Assembly (NCBI GenBank): GCA_027624855.1
Contig: JAQBTQ010000001.1
Span: forward strand, 124,001 to 188,000
Direction of reading: 5' to 3'
DNA from: Bacteroidota bacterium
Lineage (GTDB): Bacteria > Bacteroidota > Bacteroidia > Flavobacteriales_D > Sanyastnellaceae
DNA length: 64,000 nt
The notes below the pieces were generated by a model, which had not been told where the DNA came from, did not search any database, and worked only from the letters and a program-made list of their open reading frames with translations. Shown here piece after piece: positions 45,273 through 52,920 of the stretch (positions are counted from its first letter, which is position 1; every line of letters begins with the position of its first letter). Both the position numbers and the translations under genes were made by a program.

Positions 45273-46720
45273 CGGCCAAAAATTATTCCCGCAGCAACGC
45301 GGAGGTTAACAAGACCGACTGATGTGCCTGAAATGGCTGAACTGTACTGTGTAGGGCTTATTGAAGTGACCGGCATGGACGAATCTGAAATGTTCCAGCG
45401 ATGAATGTCCATACTCGTTGATAGGTAATAAGAAGAGTCATCTCCCAAACCATTTATCACTTGCAGCGATGCTCCGGCTAACCAGCCGCCAAATTCAAAA
45501 TCCGTTTGCCAAGCTGGATCTACCTGCACATCATCCACCAAACCCATTGACTCCACATTGCGGATTCGATTCTCGACACCAGGTATACTTGCTGAATAAC
45601 TAAACTCGCCCTCCGTCAAATCCGAGAATTGCCTCTTCATTAAGGGTACTCCAAACCGAAATATGACATTGGATTCGACGAATTTGGGGATGTTCACAGG
45701 CTTGAGCCATAAACCACTGACCGCGAGGAAATCCAACGCAATCTGCTCTTTCACACCGTTATGCTCCACAAAAAAAACTCCACCGTCAACTCCGTCTTGA
45801 TTCCACGGCATGGATTGCTCTAATGGAGTCCAATTCGTCTCAAAAACTGCATCGATTACTGCAACTTCGATACCAATTGAACTCTCAACCTCTTTCATCC
45901 GCCTAGAAACCATAAACTCAAAATTGAACTGGCCTCCCATCGACTGCAGTGTCATGCTATTTGCTACAGAATATGAATCGATCAAACTCTTTCGCACTCC
46001 GGCCATAATTCTGCCATTGTACTTGGGACTATTTGCCCTTTCTATAGCATCTGCCATCGTCAATCTGGCCGCCCCCTTTTCCGCTCCTCTATTCAGGATA
46101 TCGATGGCATTTTTGATCCTCCAGCACATCTGTTCTTCGTAAGATGACCTTGAATCGGATTGAGACTCATCGATGAAACCACGGCTGACATTTTCGTAGA
46201 CCTTATATCTTCCAGAATCTTTCCACTCTTCACATTCTTCTACCTGCAATTGATTTTTCATTTCTTCAAGAGCGTTGTCAGCACTCAGGTCAATGATGAA
46301 AAACTTTGTTTGCTTCCAATTGTCTGTTTCATAAACTAAGTCATCATCTTGAAAAAACTTGATCTTTTGATTCTTACCATGGTACTCCCAAGCAAAGACA
46401 CGCAATAATTCAGAATCAATGCCATTCACGCAATGCAATGGAAATGCTACTTCGGAACTTAGCTGCCTATCCTTCCTCAAAATCAAAATCACGAAATCAC
46501 CCTTGAAATAGCTGTCTGAGCTGTTGAGTGAATAATCATTCTTCATTACTTGCGACCAATCAATTTCCTCAGGTCCTTGTCCATTCTCATCATATTTGAC
46601 CACCCAACTCGCCATTGATTGAGCAAGTGCAAACTTGACAACCGGAATCAAGCTAATCATCAAGAAGAATCTCAGTATTATTTTTCGCACTGGAACAATA
46701 CGTTTTTGAGACAACTCCAT
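45269..46720 (-). CDS. Unknown exported protein, probable beta-barrel C-terminus
   Basis: A 483-residue protein with signal RKIILRFFLMISLIPVVKFALAQ. ATG 46720 overlaps the upstream gene by 43 nt; a GTG at 46690 would start MRKIILRFF and overlap by 13 nt, and either is possible. An N-terminal beta domain (about 35-160) and a helical middle (about 195-260, MCWRIKNAIDILNRGAEKG) precede a longer beta region that ends VNLRVAAGIIFGR, partly like an outer-membrane barrel end. No family was recognised. It is AT-rich. Confidence 0.75.
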   Translation of the reverse strand: MELSQKRIVPVRKIILRFFLMISLIPVVKFALAQSMASWVVKYDENGQGPEEIDWSQVMKNDYSLNSSDSYFKGDFVILILRKDRQLSSEVAFPLHCVNGIDSELLRVFAWEYHGKNQKIKFFQDDDLVYETDNWKQTKFFIIDLSADNALEEMKNQLQVEECEEWKDSGRYKVYENVSRGFIDESQSDSRSSYEEQMCWRIKNAIDILNRGAEKGAARLTMADAIERANSPKYNGRIMAGVRKSLIDSYSVANSMTLQSMGGQFNFEFMVSRRMKEVESSIGIEVAVIDAVFETNWTPLEQSMPWNQDGVDGGVFFVEHNGVKEQIALDFLAVSGLWLKPVNIPKFVESNVIFRFGVPLMKRQFSDLTEGEFSYSASIPGVENRIRNVESMGLVDDVQVDPAWQTDFEFGGWLAGASLQVINGLGDDSSYYLSTSMDIHRWNISDSSMPVTSISPTQYSSAISGTSVGLVNLRVAAGIIFGR

Positions 46721-47760
46721 AGACCATCGTACTCTGTGGATTGCGTAAACTCCGAATAATGACCGCGGATGCGTATGCCATATCGTTTACCGTAAAGGCA
46801 TTCATATTTGCAAAAAGGACAATCTGGATCAATCTCCGAATCAATACCCCTCGACATCTCACGCTCTGCACACTCCTTGCCTAGTCTTGGATAGTCAAAA
46901 ATGAGCTGAAACCAATTTTCCGCGCCCCCGGATTTAATTCGCCATCCCTTTGAAGTTGCATCAGAATCTGGAATCAAAACTTCTGTACGTATTAGTTCAG
47001 GGACACCTCCTACTGCCTCGTACAATTCAACTTCATACGCGTCAAAAAATCGTGACCCTTCAAAAGAAAAGACATACAACTCTCCTTGTGGCTTTAGAAC
47101 TGTGGTTACATCACAACTGTTGCTACCGAATTGCGGAATGAATTCTGAATCTCCAGATTTAGCTTTAAAAGCTGAAGAAAATGATTCAAAACTTCTGAGA
47201 TATGGAATCGGTGCGTTGGCAAAAATGACAGTCAGGCTTTCATACTCTTTTTGCTCCCGTCTGACTTGTCTTGGAAGCTTTTTTAATGCCTTTGACCAAT
47301 CTGGAGAGTTAATATCCATTTCGATTGGTATTACTAAGGATTTATCACGATACCAATCAAAATCCGTTTGAACCATGACTAAGGCTTCAAATTTCTTTGA
47401 AATAGATTCCAGCTCGAGTCCATCCTTTATTGTCAGATTTGTTGGGTTTATTTGCAAGGATTCAATACTTTTGAGCCTTGATTCCTCTGTTTTCACCCAG
47501 TTCTTATCTGTATCATTCCACTTGAAACGAATGTTTGCTGTGTATGCATTTTGCAAGAAAATAGGGGTCTGATTCTTCTTGGCTAACGCATCTGCTAGTT
47601 TGTTAACTGCATTCAATTCTTGATCGCTAAGACCTGAGAAAAACCAAATCTGAATCTCTTGTGACTCAATTTGTGCAGTAGATTTGGTTGCAAAGGGTCC
47701 GATCAAATTAATCAGGAGGCACATGCATGTCCCACAAAAACCACATAAGAATCTATACAT
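46678..47760 (-). CDS. Unknown exported protein, cysteine-rich C-terminus
   Basis: A 360-residue protein. The signal (MYRFLCGFCGTCMCLLINLI) is unusual for its five cysteines. The mature part starts IQIWFFSGLSDQELNAVNKLADALAKK, an alpha/beta start, and continues as a mixed domain; the last 80 residues carry CAERE, CPFCKYECLYG and SCLKNVLFQC, seven cysteines that could form disulphides or bind metal. No family was recognised. It begins 9 nt after the TSP3-protein stop. Confidence 0.72.
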   Translation of the reverse strand: MYRFLCGFCGTCMCLLINLIGPFATKSTAQIESQEIQIWFFSGLSDQELNAVNKLADALAKKNQTPIFLQNAYTANIRFKWNDTDKNWVKTEESRLKSIESLQINPTNLTIKDGLELESISKKFEALVMVQTDFDWYRDKSLVIPIEMDINSPDWSKALKKLPRQVRREQKEYESLTVIFANAPIPYLRSFESFSSAFKAKSGDSEFIPQFGSNSCDVTTVLKPQGELYVFSFEGSRFFDAYEVELYEAVGGVPELIRTEVLIPDSDATSKGWRIKSGGAENWFQLIFDYPRLGKECAEREMSRGIDSEIDPDCPFCKYECLYGKRYGIRIRGHYSEFTQSTEYDGLWSCLKNVLFQCEK

Positions 47761-47769
47761 CTTTATAAC

Positions 47770-49017
47770 TCAATTGTCTGAAAACTTCATTATTCCTTCA
47801 CCCAGCTGAAAGGCACACATCTCTTCTCCAAGCCTACAAATAAAATTTACATTTTTCCAATCTGATTCAGCCCAAATAACCGAACCTTCACTAGGCTCGA
47901 TAAATTCGACCTCAACAGAAAGATCTGCCAAATTATTACCAAGAATCCTCATAATAGTCTTCGATTCCTTCAAATCAAATGGAAAGACCGCATTCACCGT
48001 CTCGAATTTAGCGAGCAATTTTCCAGATTTTGATTTTACCTTACAACGCACAAACTGATCTGGTTTTTTACCACTAAAAATGAAGGACCCCTCACCTCCG
48101 GGCAATTCGACCTTAAAGGGGCACCCATTACCACTTGGAACTTGAGCCTTTGTGTTGGGGCACTCGTCAAAGGCATCAGGCACACCATCGTTATCCGCAT
48201 CGCATTTTGAACTCGTGGGATCGAGACAATTTCCGGCGCAATCGTAGCCAGATATCGGAACTCTGCCCGAGCAATCACAAGTGCCTGGCGGTATCCCTAA
48301 TCCTCCACAAACTCCACATTCGTCCAACCATAGGCAAGTTCCATCGTCCACTCTAGCTTCAGCACTAAAATTACAAGCCGTTTCATCCACGCAACCAAAG
48401 TCCCCTCCTCTGCATCCAAATTCAACTCGAATTCGCGAACCCGCATCAATTAGACCAGAATTAACTTTTGGGATGAGCTCATTTCTTATGAGCGATTCAA
48501 GATCACTGTACATGCCATTGATGGAAGCATCATTCGTTCGTTGTCGTTCTACGAAGAATATGAAATCATGCGCGTCCGATGAATCACATTTTGTGTTTAA
48601 AATCGACGTTGAAATAGCATTTAAACGAGGGTTCAAACCGCTCTGAGCAGTATTAAAGAATTGTGCCTCATCGTTGTCTCGATACTCCATGCGGTAAGTA
48701 ACTGGTGCAAACTGCATACTGAACCAACTCATACCAATTTGTGGTATTAGAAAACTCTCTGTTCCGGAATTTACTCGCGGCACCAAGAAATCAATGTTAC
48801 CCGATTTGTCGTCTTTTTCGATAAATCGAAGTAACATTCCGAGCTCATTTTCAATCACCTCCTTTCTGACTGATTCGTCACAGTTACAGACGTCAATCGT
48901 GAATTCGTTTTCAGGGAATTCACCTTCAAATTCCCAAGTCACAATTGCCCAAAGGCCAAAAAGTGCCGCTGCTATGATACCCGAACCTGTAGCATATTTA
49001 ATACCATTGCTTTTCAT
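47770..49017 (-). CDS. Membrane-anchored protein with calcium-binding TSP3 repeats
   Basis: A 415-residue protein. The N-terminus has one helix (about 8-26, YATGSGIIAAALFGLWAIV) without a signal-peptidase site, so it is probably an anchored type II protein. A cysteine-rich region (about 215-290) has the flavobacterial GCVDETACNF...DECGVCGG repeat, followed by a TSP3 motif (DADNDGVPDAFDECP) with the Asp/Asn spacing for calcium. A C-terminal beta domain follows (about 300-415), unidentified. No OmpA peptidoglycan-binding domain is present, although TSP3 repeats usually precede one. It lies 12 nt after the membrane-protein gene. Confidence 0.8.
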   Translation of the reverse strand: MKSNGIKYATGSGIIAAALFGLWAIVTWEFEGEFPENEFTIDVCNCDESVRKEVIENELGMLLRFIEKDDKSGNIDFLVPRVNSGTESFLIPQIGMSWFSMQFAPVTYRMEYRDNDEAQFFNTAQSGLNPRLNAISTSILNTKCDSSDAHDFIFFVERQRTNDASINGMYSDLESLIRNELIPKVNSGLIDAGSRIRVEFGCRGGDFGCVDETACNFSAEARVDDGTCLWLDECGVCGGLGIPPGTCDCSGRVPISGYDCAGNCLDPTSSKCDADNDGVPDAFDECPNTKAQVPSGNGCPFKVELPGGEGSFIFSGKKPDQFVRCKVKSKSGKLLAKFETVNAVFPFDLKESKTIMRILGNNLADLSVEVEFIEPSEGSVIWAESDWKNVNFICRLGEEMCAFQLGEGIMKFSDN

Positions 49018-49029
49018 GAAACGATTGAA

Positions 49030-49956
49030 TTAATTTGGAAGTCTTCCCAACTGAATCAACTGGAGCCGCATGCAAGCATCGATTAAAGACCGACAGAAAT
49101 CGGACCTAGTGTCAAACGCGCCCGCCAATTTAACGATGTCTTCGTCCCAGAAACAGCCGTGCGTTACCAGTTCATATTCAAACGATTTGGACCCGTCAGG
49201 CTCTTCTCTCTCTGTCAAGAAGTTAATCTCCTGTCTGTTAAGCTGAAAAGCTGGCTTCTCCATGGGCTTAGAACTATGGAAAATGAACCGTTGTGGTTGT
49301 GCTATTTCCCGATCCTCGTTTGCGCTCCATGCAGACTCTTCTTGCTTCAGCATTTTGGATGTTCTTCTCGCCGAAAGCCAATATCCAGTGTGATAAACAT
49401 GGACATACACCACAATGAAATAAAGCATCAAAATGATAACTGTGACGTACATATTGGCTGCTGAAAATCCTAGAAGTAATATGGCCCCTACTTTGATAAT
49501 AGAAGAGAGGAATAAAAAAACGACACCGAAAAATTCTCGATTGGTAATCTTATTTATCACACTAACCAACTCTCTTTTTCGATGCTTATCGGGTGAGAGG
49601 CGAAGCTCACGGTTCGCCAACACTTTCGACTCCCTATCGCTTGAGTGAAGCAGCACTCCAATAACATCGAAAGAAATGAATAAAACCACGGCAACAACAC
49701 TGAGTACTAATACTCCTATATTTTGATTTTGAGAGTATAGCCCGTACGCGCCATACAGGGTCAAGAAGAGCGCACCAAACTCCACTAGTATTGCCAACAT
49801 TGTCCATCCTGCATCAGTGACAAAATTCACGGTTTCGAACAGGCCAGAAATTGTAGGTTTCGTTTTCTCGTCTGTTTTTCTAGTTCGAAGCCACATCAAA
49901 AGCGCATCACGGCTAGGCATGAATTGCCTTTCATTAGGATAATAGGGAGAGTTCAT
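49030..49956 (-). CDS. Four-helix membrane protein, first gene of the second envelope operon
   Basis: A 308-residue protein. A soluble N-terminus (about 45 residues) is followed by hydrophobic helices at about 50-75, 83-105, 142-165 and 170-192 (VVFLFLSSIIKVGAILLLGF; YVTVIILMLYFIVVYVHVY), then a cytoplasmic-type soluble tail of about 110 residues that includes LNRQEINFLTEREEPDGSK. Two helix hairpins with an intervening basic loop (LRLSPDKHRKREL) suggest a scaffold or sensor. No family was recognised. It starts the minus-strand operon. Confidence 0.75.
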   Translation of the reverse strand: MNSPYYPNERQFMPSRDALLMWLRTRKTDEKTKPTISGLFETVNFVTDAGWTMLAILVEFGALFLTLYGAYGLYSQNQNIGVLVLSVVAVVLFISFDVIGVLLHSSDRESKVLANRELRLSPDKHRKRELVSVINKITNREFFGVVFLFLSSIIKVGAILLLGFSAANMYVTVIILMLYFIVVYVHVYHTGYWLSARRTSKMLKQEESAWSANEDREIAQPQRFIFHSSKPMEKPAFQLNRQEINFLTEREEPDGSKSFEYELVTHGCFWDEDIVKLAGAFDTRSDFCRSLIDACMRLQLIQLGRLPN

Positions 49957-49998
49957 GTTTTTCCTTTAACTACAAGTTTAAAACATTTTCATAAATCT

Positions 49999-50097
49999 AT
50001 GAGTATTAAGAGTTTGATGTGTTTTCTAAAACAAAAGGCGTTTTTGGCAACTTGCTTGTCTATTCTCACACTCATTAGTTGTGAATCCTCGACCTAA
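49999..50097 (+). CDS. 32-residue micro-lipoprotein or lipoprotein gene remnant
   Basis: The frame from ATG 49999 (an internal ATG lies at 50017) to TAA 50095-50097 encodes MSIKSLMCFLKQKAFLATCL followed by SILTLISCESST. It has a basic start, a hydrophobic core and a lipobox ISC, so it would be processed to a five-residue lipidated peptide. This is either a lysis-peptide-like micro-lipoprotein or the 5' end of a degraded lipoprotein gene. It stands divergent to the 49956 gene with 42 nt between starts. Confidence 0.4.
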   Translation: MSIKSLMCFLKQKAFLATCLSILTLISCESST

Positions 50098-50132
50098 ATC
50101 CTCGCTTTTAATCCCCTCCTCCAATCACCCCT

Positions 50133-50894
50133 TCAATTCTTAACAACAAACCGCCCTAGCGGAATCTTAACGGTACGTTCTGCTGCGTGCCCATGCGTCG
50201 TCGGCCAAATCACATCGAAACCGACCCATTCACCTTCGATGAATCCGACTTGTTTGTTGTCAATCATTTGATCGATGAAGTCTGGATCGACGCACGAGTG
50301 ACAGGTATAGTACTCTCCAATGCCATTGTCTCCAAAGATTTCGCTGATGAACGCATCCACCGCCTTGACATCGACCGATCGCAAAGCTTCAGGCACGGCA
50401 AGCACCTCGCCTTTTTCCAAGTCAATGTTTAAGAGTTCGTAGTCCAATGACCAAGCTGTTCCACCCATCCGTTTCATGTAGATATGCGTCCGGAGGCACA
50501 AGTTCAAATCATCAAAATCCAACACATCGTAGCCAAAACTTATGAAGTGGAGTGTATCCGAATAACAACCTCTGCATTCAGGGTCCAAGTAGGGGTCCTC
50601 CCCATGCGCTAAAAATTCTTCATGATAATCCTCAATTCGCTCATCAAATCGGCTCCTGATTTGCGCATTCAATGCCTCTGCTTTCGGAATCCCTCGCAGA
50701 ACAGGAAATTTGGATTCGTCAACTTCAAGGTGACATGCTGCGAAGTAGTACCGATCCTGAATGAGTGAATCAATCCGCGGCTCCTCATATGCCTGGCCCT
50801 GGTCGCTTTTAGATCCGTGTTCCCATTCGTTGAATGCTGTGCATGATATCATGCCAAGAGCAAACAACAAGCACAATTGATTGAGTGTTTTCAT
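50133..50894 (-). CDS. Lipoprotein, possibly DUF3298/PdaC-like
   Basis: A 253-residue lipoprotein (signal LCLLFALGMISC). An N-terminal stretch (about 50-95, AACHLEVDESKFPVLRGI, then AEALNAQIRSRFDERIEDY) and a later one (LCLRTHIYMKRMGGTAWSLDY) match the order of a PdaC/DUF4163 plus DUF3298 pair (first strand, helix, second strand with dimer contacts). This is a layout similarity only. It overlaps the upstream gene by 4 nt (ATGA). Confidence 0.7.
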   Translation of the reverse strand: MKTLNQLCLLFALGMISCTAFNEWEHGSKSDQGQAYEEPRIDSLIQDRYYFAACHLEVDESKFPVLRGIPKAEALNAQIRSRFDERIEDYHEEFLAHGEDPYLDPECRGCYSDTLHFISFGYDVLDFDDLNLCLRTHIYMKRMGGTAWSLDYELLNIDLEKGEVLAVPEALRSVDVKAVDAFISEIFGDNGIGEYYTCHSCVDPDFIDQMIDNKQVGFIEGEWVGFDVIWPTTHGHAAERTVKIPLGRFVVKN

Positions 50895-51487
50895 TTTGTA
50901 GGATTGGAATAATGAGGCCCAAGCAACGGAGTCAAATCCGCCTTTTCAAACCAATGAGGAAAGAACTCTTGGACAACGTACAATTTAATGGTTTCGTATG
51001 CACATTCTTGAATGCGTTCAAGCAATGATCGGTATGCTCGCGCACCCGTCCTGCCTCGAATCACATTGGGCCTGTCCAAAATGACTTCTCCTCGCAAAAT
51101 GGCGTCAAGAAGCATAGGTGCATTGAACTCGGGCAATATGAATGTTTCAAATAGTGTGTTATAACAGCTGCCCAAATTGCACTGAATGGCATGCTTCCAG
51201 ATCAAGGTCCATTCACCCAAGTAGCAACCAAAGCAAGGCTGTTTTTCACATTGCAGATGACCCTCCAAGTACCATGATAAATTAAGCCCGTTAGACTCAA
51301 ATTCATGAGGAAACTTGAAACCTGTTCTCTTCCATTCGTGCCAAATCAGCAACTTATTCCGTTCAACAGCCTGAGCGACTTGCTCATGTTGTCGAAACAA
51401 TAAATCGTGGTACAAGCATCCTTCATTAGAAAGTCGCATGAACGACTCGCCCGCCCTGTAGGGGTTCAATATTCGTTGATTACACAT
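50891..51487 (-). CDS. Unknown cytoplasmic protein with a cysteine cluster
   Basis: A 198-residue protein from ATG 51487; a longer TTG frame overlaps the upstream gene. No signal. It contains CEKQPCFGCYLGEW and later NLGSCYN, a cysteine arrangement that could hold zinc, and mostly helical segments (ERIQECAYETIKLYVVQEFF). No homolog was recognised. It lies 16 nt after the nuclease-like gene and is coupled to the downstream lipoprotein by ATGA. Confidence 0.65.
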   Translation of the reverse strand: MCNQRILNPYRAGESFMRLSNEGCLYHDLLFRQHEQVAQAVERNKLLIWHEWKRTGFKFPHEFESNGLNLSWYLEGHLQCEKQPCFGCYLGEWTLIWKHAIQCNLGSCYNTLFETFILPEFNAPMLLDAILRGEVILDRPNVIRGRTGARAYRSLLERIQECAYETIKLYVVQEFFPHWFEKADLTPLLGPHYSNPTK

Positions 51488-51503
51488 CTTGAATGATTCG
51501 TAA

Positions 51504-52238
51504 TTAATTCTTCGATACAACGGGCATCCCCATCAATTCAAAAGTCAAATACCTCATGCCCAATACATCATGCATATTGTAGGTGAGTAGGGTCGCCAAT
51601 TTGCGTTTTGCCACTTTGGTCCAACGACGTGGCAAACGTTCCGCGGCCTGCGGTCGGATGTATGCCAACGCCTCAGCAGGAGAAAAATCCCGCAAGTATT
51701 TCGGGTAGTCATAAGCACTCGAATCCGACATCAGAAAATCCTTTAGCCCCATTCTACGGAATTGGGAAATGAGCCCGCGCCGAACACGTCGAGCCACGGC
51801 TCTTCGGATTTGGAAATATTCATCCGGAAAATTCAGTTGAAAGCAATCACTGGCATTGCAATCAAAATAAATGAGTTCATCCAACATATGGGACAAGTCC
51901 AATGCATGCAATGCCTCTTCAATCAACTTAAGTTCATGGCGTGAATAGGCTGCAATCACCCCTTTTTGTTGGATGACCGGAACAATGACGCTCTGAACAA
52001 ATTGCAACCAGGGTTGGTGGTCTAATTTTTTCATTCGAGCCACACGTTCGAACGAGGCATCACACAGCACGTGTTGAACTTGACCGATCATGGAGCCAAA
52101 AGGAACATACCCAATCATCGCCGGAACAAGATCGTTTTTTCGCATCTCTACGTCCATCCACAAAATTCGGTGGGTCTGAAGAATGGCTTTGATGATGTCA
52201 CTATGAAATTGGTTTTGTAAACTCAAAATTCTTGGCAT
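51504..52238 (-). CDS. Predicted RNase H-like (DEDD-type) exonuclease
   Basis: A 244-residue cytoplasmic protein. The first strand ends in DxE (Asp29-Glu31, LWMDVEM), followed by an IGYV strand as in the RNase_H_2 domain (PF13482). The middle has AAYSRHELKLIEEAL (His101-Glu102), and the end has YNMHDVLGMRYL (Tyr220, Asn221, Asp224), equal to the YNxxD-type motif that carries the last acidic residue. The order of acidic residues and spacing fit an exonuclease fold, though the second Asp/Glu of the DEDD set is uncertain. No nuclease-associated helicase or CRISPR gene is nearby; it precedes two unknown genes. Confidence 0.7.
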   Translation of the reverse strand: MPRILSLQNQFHSDIIKAILQTHRILWMDVEMRKNDLVPAMIGYVPFGSMIGQVQHVLCDASFERVARMKKLDHQPWLQFVQSVIVPVIQQKGVIAAYSRHELKLIEEALHALDLSHMLDELIYFDCNASDCFQLNFPDEYFQIRRAVARRVRRGLISQFRRMGLKDFLMSDSSAYDYPKYLRDFSPAEALAYIRPQAAERLPRRWTKVAKRKLATLLTYNMHDVLGMRYLTFELMGMPVVSKN

Positions 52239-52349
52239 GGTGTAAATGGATTAGAGGGTGAATCAAAAAGAATTGCGGCGGCCGGTGAAAGCCTCACGCG
52301 TATATAAGTTCGAACCAAAACGGAATTTCCAAATCGCTCTCAGCAAGCC

Positions 52350-52667
52350 TCACTCCTCTTCATTGAACGGCGGAAAGCCGAGGTCAAACCGCGCCAGCAA
52401 CAACGAGCGGTCGATGGCGGGAACGTGGCCGTTGAGGCGGCTGCGGAGCTCGTCGTGGACGTCGAAGAGGCGCAAGAGCGCAGGGCGGTTTTGTTCGGCG
52501 AAGGCCTGACGAACGAGGCGCGTGCCGACGTAGTCCAATTTGCCGTTTTCGAAAACCCAGACATTGGGCGCCACATAGAAGCGGTAGCTCGTGCGGGCGA
52601 TTTCGAGTTGTTCGGGGAGGCTGGCCAAATAATGGGCGCGACCGGGAGGCGTGGGGCTGTTCCACAT
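52350..52667 (-). CDS. Small GC-rich orphan protein (105 residues)
   Basis: A 105-residue protein from ATG 52667. It is basic in the middle (LARTSYRFYVAPNVWVFE...TRLVRQAFAEQNR) and acidic at the end (PFNEEE). It is clearly more GC-rich than adjacent genes and resembles the GC-rich gene at 54018 in composition. No family was recognised. It lies 215 nt downstream of the first copy of the palindromic motif. Confidence 0.5.
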   Translation of the reverse strand: MWNSPTPPGRAHYLASLPEQLEIARTSYRFYVAPNVWVFENGKLDYVGTRLVRQAFAEQNRPALLRLFDVHDELRSRLNGHVPAIDRSLLLARFDLGFPPFNEEE

Positions 52668-52881
52668 GATTCTTTTGTTTTTGAGGTTAGACTCCGCATC
52701 TTCTGGCCACCGTGCCCAAGAATTGGATCGGTTGGCAGGGAATGGACTTCCCTTCTGGATGCACTGCAAGGGTATGAAAAAAATCCACTGAATGCCAATT
52801 GGGGCAGTTGGATTTCACGGTTTTTAGGAGACGGGGTTGACTGGAACATGCCGCCAATGTCCGACGTGGAGCACCCCTATT

Positions 52882-52905
52882 TCAAGTTTCCGCAACGTTG
52901 CGGAA
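52882..52905. repeat. Palindromic intergenic motif, copy 1
   Basis: The 18-nt core TTCCGCAACGTTGCGGAA (52888-52905) is a perfect palindrome, preceded by TCAAGT. A second copy with one mismatch is at 54539-54562. It lies 16 nt after the stop of the 52921 gene. No T run follows, so a simple terminator is unlikely. Confidence 0.6.
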
Positions 52906-52920
52906 GTGGTCCTCAAATCA

